DNA of 64,000 nt from Stachybotrys elegans (taxonomy: Eukaryota > Ascomycota > Sordariomycetes > Hypocreales > Stachybotryaceae). Of the stretch, positions 47,554 to 58,443 are shown in pieces. A model generated the notes under the pieces. The model had not been told where the DNA came from, searched no databases, and was given only the letters and a program-made list of their open reading frames with translations. How positions within the stretch are numbered: position 1 is the first letter of the stretch; the number at the start of each line of letters is the position of its first letter. A program made the position numbers and the translations under genes. The stretch spans positions 1,736,001 to 1,800,000 of the forward strand of contig JAGPNK010000004.1 of assembly GCA_020746835.1 (NCBI GenBank), written 5' to 3'.

Positions 47554-47793
47554 TCAGCCCTGCTTCCGCTTGGTTTCCTTCTCCACCGCAGCCACCACTC
47601 GCTTCTGGTCCTGGGCGGAGAACTGCCCTGCGCCCTGTTGCAGCGCCTCCACGAGGAAGGAAACCGAGTCGGCCTTGAAGTCCTCGGCTGTGCGGACCTT
47701 TTCCAGGTCGTCGGCGAGTTCCTGCGTCGTGCGCTGGAGGTAGTACGACGAGAAGTCCGGGTCGACGACGGCTTTGCCTGCAGGCTGCGGCAT
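47554..47793 (-). CDS. Small RSA3-like ribosome assembly protein
   Basis: Single exon, 79 aa. After a short start (MPQPAGKAVVDP) it reads DFSSYYLQRTTQELADDL, EKVRTAEDFKADSVSFLVEA and then LQQGAGQFSAQDQKRVVAAV. This resembles the short C-terminal domain of ribosome assembly protein 3 (Rsa3), which acts on pre-60S particles. Here the domain is almost the whole protein, without the acidic N-terminal region of yeast Rsa3 (220 aa). Codon use is good and the frame is closed on both sides. Family assignment is from memory of the motif, so moderate; the gene itself is more certain than its name. Confidence 0.65.
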   Translation of the reverse strand: MPQPAGKAVVDPDFSSYYLQRTTQELADDLEKVRTAEDFKADSVSFLVEALQQGAGQFSAQDQKRVVAAVEKETKRKQG

Positions 47794-48385
47794 GGCGGGC
47801 TTCAGACTGGGGTGATCGCTTGAGGATGTGGTGAGATGATCAGGATGGGTATGCGTTTGGGACTATTGTTTCAATCTCCCTTTATGGACACTGTAAGTTG
47901 TGTAATGCTGTGCTGGTAGAAGAAAACGTGATGAAAGAGAACCGTCGTGAATGGTAGTTCTGATTGCTTTTGGCGATCGAAAAAAAAAAACCCCATGCCC
48001 AAAACTGGAGCTAAATTCTACCATCAGTATTCAGCAATGCCAGTACCACAACAAGTTCAAGAGTCCGCCTCCTTCGATTTGGCAAATTAATGTGGGTGAA
48101 GCTGTTATATACCATGCTATTGGGTCATTTATAAACTGACCATACGATCGCTATAACTATCTCACTCATGGCATGAGCCCTCGAACCCAACACACATTTA
48201 TTCGGGCACCTTTATTTATCATCGAGTGCCTTCTCATTGACTTCTTTAAAATTCTATTTGTAAGAGTGCAGTACAGCAAGAGCGCTCACCCCACCCCATC
48301 AAATATGATTGTCTATCCCGAGACTCCAAACATCATCATATCAAGCCCATCCCCGACCAAGGTACTCCTCATGCCACTGTTCATA
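47794..48385. other. Intergenic region RSA3-like promoter / RAD54 3' flank
   Basis: AT-rich spacer with an A10 run at about 47981-47990. No gene seen. Confidence 0.5.
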
Positions 48386-50848
48386 CTAGTGAGAAATATA
48401 CTGGAACACAGCAGAAACTTCAGGCTCCTCTGCTTCCTGTCTCAGAAGCAGATCTTGAATGGGCTTCAGGCCACTATTGACGAAATGGTTCCACGTGCTC
48501 GTATCGCCATAAAGCATTGCTGGCGCTTTGATGTACTGCTTTCCATCCGGCTTACAACGCTTGCATTTGAACGTGTCATGGGTGTCGCTGGTTGTGTCGG
48601 CTCGGTACTGGAATAGCTCACGGAGACTATCAAGCGAAAAGTGCCGCTCCACGTCTTCCGCGGAGTCCACCACACAGGATGACAGACTCTGCTTGTGTGA
48701 TTGGCGCTGGAAAATCTTCTCCTCGATCGTTCCCGTCGCGATGAAACGGTAGACGAAGCAATCCTTTTTCTGGCCATCACGCCAGACACGCGCAAGAGCC
48801 TGCTGGTCTGCGGCCGGGTTCCAGTCAGGGTCAAAAAGGACCAGCCTGTTAGCACCGATGAGGTTGATACCACATCCACCAGCTTTGCTACTTAGCAGAA
48901 ACACGAACTCGTCGCCTTCTGGGTCATTGAACCGGTCCACAAGCTTCTGCCGCTTGTTGACGTTCATTGTGCCATCGAGTCGGAGGCACCCGTACTGACG
49001 TGAACGACACAGACGTTCGAAGAGGTCGAGTGTCGAGGTGTAGTTGCTGATTAGGACAATTTTATCGTTGGTATCCTGGCGAATTCGTGCAAGCATACGA
49101 TCAAGGACCTGCATCTTTCCAGAATACCATGGCTTGACCTCTCGGTCTCGGCCACGAGACTCCTTGGGAACGTAGTCCTCGGGGTAGCAGCCTTCGGAGC
49201 CAGGTAAATCATCCGCAAGATTGAGGAGATCAGGATGATTGCATAGCTTCTTGAGAATGTTGATGGCCTTGAGAGGCTGGCTTCCCTTGCCGCGGAGAAG
49301 AGCCTGAATGTCTGGGCTGGTGATAAAGTAGTTGTAGAGATCAAGTTGAAATGGCGCAAGATTGCAAAAGACAACATGTTCATACTTGACGGGCAGGTAT
49401 TTCGAGAGGATGTCGTTGGTCCTTCGAATTAGGAACTTGTTGACGATGCTAAGCAGCTCTGCCGTGCACTCGTCTCCCCTCTTGCGGTCAGCCTCAGAAG
49501 CATCTGCGTCACGTCCGCGCAGGATGGGAAGTTCAAAGCGCTTCCGAAACTCCAGTCTCGATCCGAGCAGGTTCGGATTGGCAAAACTTGTGAGGGCGAA
49601 GTATTCCGTAAGATCGTTCTGGATCGGTGTACCAGTCAAAATGACTCGTCGGGTAACATTCAAGTTATTCAAGGCACCAAATGTGTTGCTCTCTCCGTTT
49701 TTAAGACGGTGGCCTTCGTCGCAGAACAAGAGACCAATCTTAGTGTGCTTGAGCTCCTCGACATTGAGACGCAGAGTCTCGTATGAAACAATGATAACCG
49801 GTCGCGTAACCGCTCGTCCTGAAGCCATGGCCCATTGTCGTAATTGCCGAGTTAGCTCCTCTTTCGAGGCTTTGCCATCAATGGCGAATGGCGTGACAGC
49901 ATTAGCACCAAGCCATTTAACCAGCTCGTTGGCCCAGTTTTTGACAAGACTGGCAGGACAAACGACGATTGCTTTCTGGATGGTGGACTTGCCAGCGTCG
50001 GGTGACTGCTTAAGCAGTGTCCACAGCAACGTGATACATTGCAGCGTTTTGCCCAACCCCATCTCATCAGCCATGATGCAGCCATTGGCATTCTCATCAA
50101 TCATGCCGGTTACACACTTGTACATGAACTTGACACCTTCAACCTGATGTGGCCGAAGAATTTTGGCAAGCTTGGGGTCAATCACCACAGGCACCCTGGG
50201 GTGGTCGTTATCCACCTTCTTTTTGATTCCCAGGATCTCCGCCAAACTCTTGTGCATCAGTGGCGCGTCGAGCTTGGCAGGTGATTCCTCTTGTTTTGGC
50301 TTTTCTGTGCCATCTTCAGTGATCGATGCCTTTGGCTTATCGTCGACGGTGGGGTCGTATAGGACAATGGCGAACTCGCCACTCGGGTCATGCAGCGGTT
50401 TTGGCGTGAATATAGCACCCTGTCTTAACCCCAGTGTAGGGGGCGGCCGGTTGGGGTTGTAGGCTCCGGTGTTCTTGTCCTTCAGCGGCACAGAAAATGC
50501 CTTGCGGAACACAAGGCCTTTGTCCTTCACCTGAAAGACGGGGAATCGGTTTGCATCGCGAGTGGCTAACGCGAGTCGATCATCGTTCGTATAAGGTTTG
50601 TCGGCATCGACTTCCCCGTCTGCACCACGGTAGTCAATTCTGCGCTTCTTCCGGGCAGGCCTGTCTGTTGCCGGTGTCCTGCTTGCGGAGCCAGGGCATT
50701 TGAATGGCTTATGTAGGCGAGTAATCGAGTCGGACGATGGCATTTGTCGACCGGCACGGATCTCCTTGCGTATTGGGGTAGATGTTGCTGCAGACCTATA
50801 TCAGTGAGCTTATGTTATTCTGGACAAAAAGATCTGGTTAACTTACAT
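48386..50848 (-). CDS. RAD54: DNA repair and recombination translocase Rad54
   Basis: SWI2/SNF2-family ATPase that works with Rad51 in homologous recombination. The large exon (50795-48386) is uninterrupted. I propose that the start codon is split: AT at 50848-50847, a 51-nt intron at 50846-50796 (GTAAGT to ATAG), then G TCT GCA. This gives 803 aa starting MSAATSTPIRKEIRAG; otherwise the first ATG is at 50743 (785 aa). Motifs are MADEMGLGKTLQCITLLWTL (Walker A), CDEGHRLKNGES (DEGH), LTGTPIQNDLTEYFAL, KAGGCGINLIGANRLV and FDPDWNPAADQQALARVWRD. The N-terminus holds the HKPFKCPGSASRTP motif and ends FQYISH at the C-terminus. Identity is very secure. Confidence 0.96.
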
Positions 50849-51560
50849 TGTGCTCAGATTATCATGTAGCATGGGATGTGTCAAATCTTCGTTCCCTCTC
50901 GCCACCTGCAGGTCGCGACCATCAAGTAGATATGAAAGTAGGCACGCGTGGGGCATGTTGACCTTTAGCGTCTGACGCGTCGAGTCGTTGATGCGGATGT
51001 CACGAAATCACGTGCAATTTGCCTCTGCTGCCTGGACACCTTGCCTGTTTTGGCACAGGTCCTCACGGATTACCTCTTACCCTAGAGGACCTATATTCCA
51101 CAATGACAGCACTTTGTTTAGCCAACAATATGCATTGTGACGAGCGGATATTGACATATTCTGGTCAGTATATTGTTATTCGGCATGTCCAGATGGGCTC
51201 TTTATGTGTATAAGACGACCAATTATCATATATGTTGATTTGAAGACGCAATGACGCCTTTTGACCATTCAGTAAATACAGAGTACATTATGCAAAGATG
51301 ATGTGTAATACCCGAACAGTTTCAATATCACCACCAACCATCGCCATGCGCCATGTTTCACGAAAAATACACATGCTAACCTCACATGCAGCGAATTAGT
51401 AGTATACCATCGCAGGATCATGTGAAAGCCGGATCCACAAACACATGCTGTTTCTCGCGTACTTAGTGTGGGGGGCTTTATCTCCTCACCACAAGCCACA
51501 TATTCAACTAGACCATTTACATCACCAAGGCTCAGAAGCAGAATAACCGATTTTCTCAAT
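50849..51560. other. Divergent promoter region RAD54 / mitochondrial carrier
   Basis: About 700 bp, including any 5' leader of RAD54 exon 1. No gene seen. A CGCGTC-type motif lies at about 50976-50991 (GACGCGTCGAG), resembling an MluI-box core (ACGCGT); its relevance is unproven. Confidence 0.45.
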
Positions 51561-52406
51561 ATGTCGGCCGATTTCTGGGCCGGCTATCTAAGCGGTGCCG
51601 TGGGCATCGTCATTGGAAACCCTCTCGATATCATCAAGGTCCGCATGCAGTCGCAGGGCGGAAGCACGGGCGTTGCTTCTGGCCTCACATCGGTTGCTAG
51701 TTTAGCCAAAGGGACTGCAGCCCCGATCTTGGGATATGGGGCACTCAATGCCCTTCTATTCGTCTCATACAACCGTGCCGAAACCACAATGAATCAGATG
51801 CTATCTATGGACAAGAATCTATACACAATATGGGCAGCTGGCGCGCTGGGTGGGCTTGCCACCTGGGTCGTGAGTACACCAACGGAGCTTGTCAAGTGTC
51901 GTGCTCAGCTGTCGTCTCCGTCAGAACCGAGCTGGAAGATTGCTCGGCAGATATGGCAATCCAATGGCATCAGGGGCTTATACCTTGGCGGAGTTGTGAC
52001 AGCACTACGAGACAGTATAGGGTATGGTTTCTATTTCTGGTCATACGAGCTGGCCATGCAGAGATGGGACACCTATCAGCCAGAGCCATCGCCGTCTGAT
52101 CCCCTCAAAATTCTTCTATGCGGAGGACTGGCAGGCATCATAACATGGGCCAGCGTTTTCCCGTTGGATGTCATCAAAACCCGCGTGCAGACGCAGCAGG
52201 ATGCGTTCACTCACAGAAACCAAACACTAGGAGCGAGACGACTTGCTCTAGAGGCGTGGAGAGAGGACGGCATTCGTGTCTTCTTTCGTGGGCTTACAGT
52301 ATGCAGCGTGCGTGCTTTCTTCGTCAACGCTGTGCAATGGGCAGTATACGAATGGACCATGCGTGAGCTAGGACAAGGCCGCACACAAATCGCTGCTTCC
52401 GCATGA
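51561..52406 (+). CDS. Mitochondrial carrier family (SLC25) transporter
   Basis: Single exon, 281 aa, with six membrane segments in three repeats. The carrier signatures are PLDIIKVRMQ (residues about 21-30), PTELVKCRAQ (about 109-118) and PLDVIKTRVQ (about 200-209). The second repeat has PTE where PLD is usual. The first helix pair is short, as in acyl-carnitine/SLC25A45-48-like carriers, so substrate could be an amino acid or carnitine ester; this is inference only. The start at 51561 (MSADFWAGYLSGAVG) is preferred; an in-frame ATG at 51468 would add 31 residues that do not look like carrier sequence. Confidence 0.88.
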   Translation: MSADFWAGYLSGAVGIVIGNPLDIIKVRMQSQGGSTGVASGLTSVASLAKGTAAPILGYGALNALLFVSYNRAETTMNQMLSMDKNLYTIWAAGALGGLATWVVSTPTELVKCRAQLSSPSEPSWKIARQIWQSNGIRGLYLGGVVTALRDSIGYGFYFWSYELAMQRWDTYQPEPSPSDPLKILLCGGLAGIITWASVFPLDVIKTRVQTQQDAFTHRNQTLGARRLALEAWREDGIRVFFRGLTVCSVRAFFVNAVQWAVYEWTMRELGQGRTQIAASA

Positions 52407-52960
52407 GAGAACTCAGTAAGGGTCACCATATTGGTTACCCCCCTCCCAGGTTGCATCGGCCATTGTTATCTCTGGCCATTTCTACTCCTGAGCTATGAAG
52501 GGGCTTCCATACAACCAAGGGCGTGGCTGCTAGACAAACCGCAAACGACACCTGCTATCTTGTGCACAGGTGTACTGGGGTAACTGGAGGCTGAACCAAC
52601 AAGCTGCCAACGTGGAGGTATCAAGCCAAGAGTCAGCTCCAAGTCTGGAGCCTCCCCAACCAAACATATGCTTCGGTCACAGGGGAACAAAAGCACACAG
52701 AAGAAAGTGTTCTCTATTCTTGACGAGAAACGACGATTACCTGACCTGGCCATGAAGGGCCCTGGCAAGAGATAAAGAAATGACACAACCAACAACTCCT
52801 CCACCCTATTGCAAACACCCCAATATCCGAGAGCGAAGAACCGGAGCTAAATATTGATGTGGAAATGCCAATGGCAGAACCGCACCTTGTCCAAATACCG
52901 CATCTCCCTGGTAACGCCGGGAAAAACATGCTCGTCAGTCAATTCTGATGACTGGTGGGC
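52407..52960. other. Convergent intergenic region carrier / RSC1
   Basis: 3' flanks only; nothing recognisable. Confidence 0.5.
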
Positions 52961-55900
52961 CTAGGCGACGCTGCTGTCTTTTCCGACGGTGGGAGAACGC
53001 CAGCCGCTGAGACCGGCATCATGTTCCCAACTCTTTGTATCTTGGTCAAAGCGATTGAACCAACGGCTCATTGCATCCACGGCCTGTGTCACGGCGGCAC
53101 CAACAGTGTCCTCCACGTCCGTCGAAGAACCAGGCGATCGTTTTTGGGATGCCTCAGCAGCTTCGGCCTCGTCACGTTCCTTCCGTTTCTTGTCCCTCAG
53201 CGCCAACCATTCGCTTCGGCCGGCAAGATACTTGACGCTGTGACCCAGACCTGCGCTGCTAGACGAGAGACCCTTATTTATGCGGTCAAGAGGCGGTGCG
53301 GTGAAGAATAGAACACGGCCCGCCCCATCATGCTGAAAGCCCTGCTTGACATCTGGTGGCAGTGCATCGTTCAAGTTATCGGGAAGAGTGTACACCTCAG
53401 GCGGGCGTGGTGGGTTATAAACATTGCCATGCGCGATTGGAACTCCCGGGGTCGCGACCGTCTGCGCCCTCCCCGCTGCTGGAGAGACTGGCATCTGGCC
53501 GTAACCAGGCGCGAGAGGATTGGCTATCTGTTGCTGCTGCATTGGAGGCGCGGGGGAAGGTGGGTACGCCGGGGTGTAATTCTGGAATGTCCTGGGTTGA
53601 TGGTGATGTGGATGCTGAGGAGGCGGCTGATGCTGAGGTTGGTAGTGCTGCATGGGCTGCATTGGGACTTGTGGCGAATGCATCGCGTGCTGCTGGGGAG
53701 GCTGGGGGATAGGCACTGGCGTCTGGTGGACAGCGCCACCCATGATGGGCGTTGCAGGCTGAAAGTGAGGCGTCATGTGGTTGTAGTGAGCTGGAGAAGG
53801 CGAGGGAATGGTGCCGGGGTACGGAGCCGGAGTGCCCCGGGCGGATAAGTCACTTGGAATATCACGGGTCGCCGACAGCATCGATGGTCGCCGAGCCGAT
53901 TCGGGCAAATGGAGAGCCGCTGCTGGAGGCGGCGGCAGTAGCGGGGGCGGCGGTGTGGGTTCGGGGGGTGGTGATTCCTGGGTTGGCAAAGATTTTTAGC
54001 TAGGAGTGGTCAAGAATTCCATGGATGATCAGAGGATGGGGGCCGACAGCCTAAGGCACAAATAATCCGTGCTCGGGCGGTGAGTGAGGGTACCTCCGTG
54101 CCGCCGGGACTTAAGCACCTGCTCTGAGCCAGTATATGCGTGCGACCAATGGCTGTGGCGGAAGGGGGCATATCAGGGAGGGGAGCATGTCGGATGGATA
54201 AATGACCAAGGTGCAGAAAACATGATACGGAGCATAAGTAGGTTGAAGAATGGAGTAGACTCAGACTTACGTTGGCTTCCCTCGGCCGGCGATGAACGGC
54301 CCCGACAATGGGAGGGGCATTGGGACTGCCCCACGTCGGCTTTGGTAGATCATCCGTCTCGGTCGCATCTTCTCGGAGCAGATGCTTGATAGGACTGGGC
54401 AGCTTCTTCATGGGACGCGGCATGTCAAAGAGGTCCATCTCATAATCTCGGTCGCGAACCTCGTCGGGCACACAGCTGGCCCATGTCTTGATCTTGGCGA
54501 ACCGAAACTTCTCCTCGTTGTACCGCGACTCACAAACGTACACCTCCTTGTCCGGTGGGAACCCGCGCGGTCGCCCCTTGTTGAAACGGGTAACAAACAT
54601 GACGAAGCAACGATCCAATACGTCTTCGATCTGATGGTCGCGGTACTGGCCTGTCTTGACCACTTCGTGCTTGAAAAAGTGCTTCTCGAATCGATGGACT
54701 GTCTGTTCTGGGCGGTAGTACCAGCAGGCATTGATCCATCTCTGGCCATCGCGATCCTGCCACATACGGAAGATCTGTGCGACAATCGGTTTGCCGAGAT
54801 CGTTTGGATTACGAATATGAACCCAATCGCCTAGTGGGCGTCATGTCAGTAAGGATAGCATGGCGCAAACCGTCTCAACAATGGCCTATTTGCGTGTCTA
54901 GAGCAAGGACCCGGGTGGACAGTGGCATACGGAACAAGAGGGAAAAGAAATGACGTACCGACTCTCCATGTCTGACCTCCATACTGTATTTCAGCCATCG
55001 GGAGCTTCCCATCTTCATCTCGGAAATCGTCATCGGGCTTGGCCTTTTCTTGATTGGCAAGGACGCGCGCCTGCTTTTGCAACTCCTGGGCAGCAAGATA
55101 GACCGGGCTGTCGTCTTCGTTGTAGAGCTTGGCATTCTCAAACATGAGCTCCATATCGGCGAGGACCTGATCGACATTCTGGTACTTCTTGCGCTTCGCC
55201 TTTTTCTTGATGTTGTCCAGAGCGATTGGGTTGGTAATGGTCTGATAGTAATCTGGGACGGCTGACTTGTCTGGCAGTCTCTCAAACGGTAGGACGAGTA
55301 GGTTACCATCGTCGTCCTTGAATTTCCGAAGTCCTTTCAGGATGGATGCTATGCGCGCTTCCATAGGCGTCAATACCATGGGTGGACGGCCTCGTTTCTT
55401 ATGCGCGTCGTCGTCTTTGTCACCATCGCGTAAACGGCTTGCTGCGGATGGGCGGCCTCGACGTCGTCTCCTGCGCCTACCTCCTTCATCGTCCGAATCG
55501 TCGTCATCTTCCTCCTCTTCGTCCTCGTCGTCTTCCTCTTCTTCGTCCTCTTCGTCATCAGACCCAGGCGGTGGAGAGTCTTCTGCAGGAGGAAGCTCTC
55601 CCAGATCAGGCAGTTTCGTTTCCTCGGGATCGACTTCCCCCTTCACCACTAGCTTTTCAAGTTCTTCAACAAAAATATCCCTGAGGCGCTCCGCCGCACC
55701 GAATATGGGTGCCGATGGCCGATTGTAAACCTGGGCGTTGTGGCATATTTGAGCCACATCCTTGACGAACTCGGCGAAGGAACCGTACTGCTTCTTTTGA
55801 ATTTTGCCCTGTGATGGTCAGCTGCCTTGACGCGTTTCCAACGCAGAGGAGGGAACCGGAAAACGTACGCGAACAGTGCTGAAGGCAACGGGCTCGGAAA

Positions 55901-56231
55901 TAACTTCGAAATAGTCTGGCAAGACGCGCCGGTTCGGGATGCGCTGGAAGCCAGCAGCAAGCTCTTCGCCACTGCAGCAAAAGAATCAGCACGGAGCTTG
56001 TCGAGGCCAGCGCGTGACATATGACTGAACCTACTCTTCCTTTACGCTGCAAAGATACGTCGAGAGCTTCTGGATTGTGTGGTACATGTTGTGGCTTCCT
56101 CCCTCGATCGATTCGCCCTCAGCGTCGGACTCAGACGCATCGTCGGCATCCTTCATTTCGACATCTTCGTTGTTGCTCTTGGCCTCGATGGAACTGCGCG
56201 TTTCGTGCGCGCTCGACCGCCTCGTCGACAT
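52961..56231 (-). CDS. RSC1: RSC chromatin remodelling subunit Rsc1/Rsc2 (two bromodomains, BAH)
   Basis: Subunit of the RSC nucleosome-remodelling complex. Exons 56231-56035, 55971-55869, 55808-54959, 54830-54271 and 53977-52961 give 908 aa. Bromodomain 1 runs over about residues 50-150 (RIPNRRVLPDYFEVISEP, then ICHNAQVYNRPSAPIF). An acidic stretch of Glu and Asp and a basic GRRRRRRRGRPSAASRL AT-hook-like segment follow. Bromodomain 2 is at about 255-355 (VPDYYQTITNPIALDNIKKK, FENAKLYNEDDSPVYL). The BAH domain is at about 365-500 (WVHIRNPNDLGKPIVAQI, ACWYYRPEQTVH, VYVCESRYNEE). The C-terminal third is low complexity, rich in Pro, Gln, His and Met, and ends KDSSVA. Two bromodomains plus BAH is diagnostic. 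Confidence 0.95.
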
Positions 56232-57099
56232 CGTGTGCGATGGGCGGTGTGTTTGTCGCAGTGAATGGAGAGGATTAGGACAGCAAGAATTGGTGATGCG
56301 CTGGAGGTCGTGTTGCGCGTCGGACGAAATACCTTGCTGGGGCCGATGATTCGCCAATGGTGCTTTCGGTAGAAGTAAGTACCTGTACTTGTAAGCTTAG
56401 GCGAGGGACGTTCTAGTACAGCGCAGTGAGACAAAAGACACCCACAATTTATCTCAAGATCCAAGCTCTCGGTCTTAGCTATCGGTACTTGCGGTAAGGT
56501 GAGTGCCCACTGTAATCGCTGGAAGCTTTAGGTACCGGTACTCTATGATGGGCACCAGGGACACTTTTCCAACCAGGCTTGCTCTGGCGATGCCTTCCAA
56601 GTAACTTTTGCCAGAGGCCAAGTACCAGAATTATTGCTGATTTCCAATCGAGTACTGCCACATGCGCCACGAATGGCATGTGGCTAGTGTAGACTGCGTT
56701 GTCCTGACCTGATCTCAGGGATGCAGTGGGGAGCGTCAGGTACCTAGCCTACCTAGCCTGAAATGCACCTTCGCGTTGTGTGAGAGATACTTATCTATCT
56801 CCTCGATATTCCAGTGTCATGTATGATGGCGTATATCTCGCACCACAACTACTCTCACGTGCTAAGCAGATACCGTACCTCTTGTCGGCACCTTAGAAGA
56901 GTGTGAGTGGATGCCGTTCGAATACTTCCACCTTCACAAGACCTTCTTCGATCTGTGCTACCTTGCGTAACTTGCTGGCTGCCTTTGATACCCAAACAAG
57001 GGAAGCTTCACCTGTGGAGTCATCTCCTCCGCATTATTACCCATCAGCTGCCCTCTCTCTCACGATATCAATCTTCATCTTGTCCCTGAGACATCCATC
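56232..57099. other. Divergent promoter region RSC1 / OTU1
   Basis: About 870 bp. A tandem CCTAGCCTA-type repeat is at about 56743-56760. No gene is supported. Confidence 0.5.
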
Positions 57100-58324
57100 A
57101 TGAGGGCCAGATACAAAAGCCCTGCTGGAACAGGCATCCTGGATCTTCCGGATGACGCGACCGTCCAGGCTGTCTTCGATGAACTGAGCTCGAAAACAGG
57201 AATCAGCAAGTTCACTCTCAAATATGGTCCGCCCATGGCCATGAAATCTCTTGACTTGACGCAGAAGGACAGTCTTGCTAGAGCATTAGGCCTTCATGGA
57301 GAGTCCCTAACCGTCGTGCCAGAGGAGCCCCGGCCGATCGAGCACGATGTCCCTCAAGCCGCCAAGTCGATGCAGCATCCGCCAGGAGGCGTTGGTCAAC
57401 CCCGACCGGATACTCACCAGGAGGAAGGCCCAGAAGACATATGTGTTCCTTGGCCAAAGCGTGAGGGCACGTTGTGTATGTTATCTTGCACTCTGGTCTA
57501 ACCGTAGAGAGAGCTCATCAATGATCTACCAGTATTGCGCGTCATGCCCAGCGACAATAGCTGCCTCTTCACCGCTTTTGGAGGAGCTGTTCAAGAGAAC
57601 CACTCCGCGCAACATCTCCGACGCATGATGGCAGATTATATCATGGAGCATGGAGATACGTATAGTGAAGCGGTTCTTGGTAGCAAACCAAGCCAATATT
57701 GCCAAAGCATACAGGATCCCGATCGCTGGGGTGGTGGAATCGAGCTGAGCATTCTTTCCGACATCTTCAATATCCAGATTTGCACGTATGATGTCCAGGT
57801 AAAGCTGGCCCATTCCGCCTTGTCGCACAATCTGACTTCTTCAAGGCAGAGAACCTGATAAGCTTTGGCGAGGGCAAGGAAGAGCGTTGCATACTGGTAT
57901 ATTCCGGTATTCACTACGACCGAGTCGTCTTCAGCTATTCGGAGCCCCCTTACGATACTGCCTTGTCCCCCCTGAAGCCGACATCACCAAATGGTCAACT
58001 AGCGATGATGAGGTGCTCGACAAGGCATTGGAACTCGTCAAGAAGCTGAACGCTGCCCATTACTACACCGACACCGAAGGTCTGATTCTCCGCTGCGATG
58101 TTCCTGGCTGTGAATGGATTGGAAGTGGTCAGCTTGAAGGGAGGAAGCATGCCGAGAAAACTGGACACGTCCAGCTGAGCGAAATCCGAGACAACGAGGA
58201 GGACAATACGCTACGAAGCTGCGACACGCCTGGTTGCAGTTTCATGGGACAAGGCACACGAGCCATGAGCCAGCATACCACAGATACGGGGCACAAGGGG
58301 TTTTCGGTCATCCCTGACTGGTGA
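57100..58324 (+). CDS. OTU1: OTU-domain deubiquitinase Otu1/YOD1, apparent frameshift
   Basis: Cdc48/p97-associated deubiquitinase. Exons 57100-57475, 57533-57798 and 57846 onward. Residues 1-80 form a UBX-like domain (VQAVFDELSSKTGISKFTLK). The OTU domain has MPSDNSCLFTAFGG with Asp133 and Cys136, and GIHYD with His237. In exon 3 the frame that carries the histidine meets a stop at 58047-58049 (281 aa). The expected downstream sequence (PPEADITKWSTSDDEVLDKA, then the C-terminal C2H2 finger CDVPGCEWIGSGQLEGRKHA) continues in another frame to 58324. The frames meet at a run of six C at 57967-57972, one base short. Either an assembly error or a true truncation that spares the catalytic triad but loses the zinc finger. 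Confidence 0.88.
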
Positions 58325-58443
58325 AATCTCGAGGTTGAAAGACTGCAAGAGCTCCAAGTAGGATACACAAGAATCAACATGCGGCTGGAGCCGAAGACAT
58401 GAAGACTTCCAAGCAATAACGGTCTTGACGGCGCTCAAGAAGG

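Noticed and set aside
54382..54834. 150-codon plus-strand frame opposite RSC1
   Set aside because: It lies wholly antisense to the BAH-domain exon and shows no domain.
1873..56744. Recurrent GGTACC motifs in intergenic DNA (for example 1873, 2051, 42754, 42985, 44303, 56531, 56739)
   Set aside because: About seven copies in some 26 kb of noncoding DNA is close to chance for a six-base palindrome, so I do not claim enrichment.
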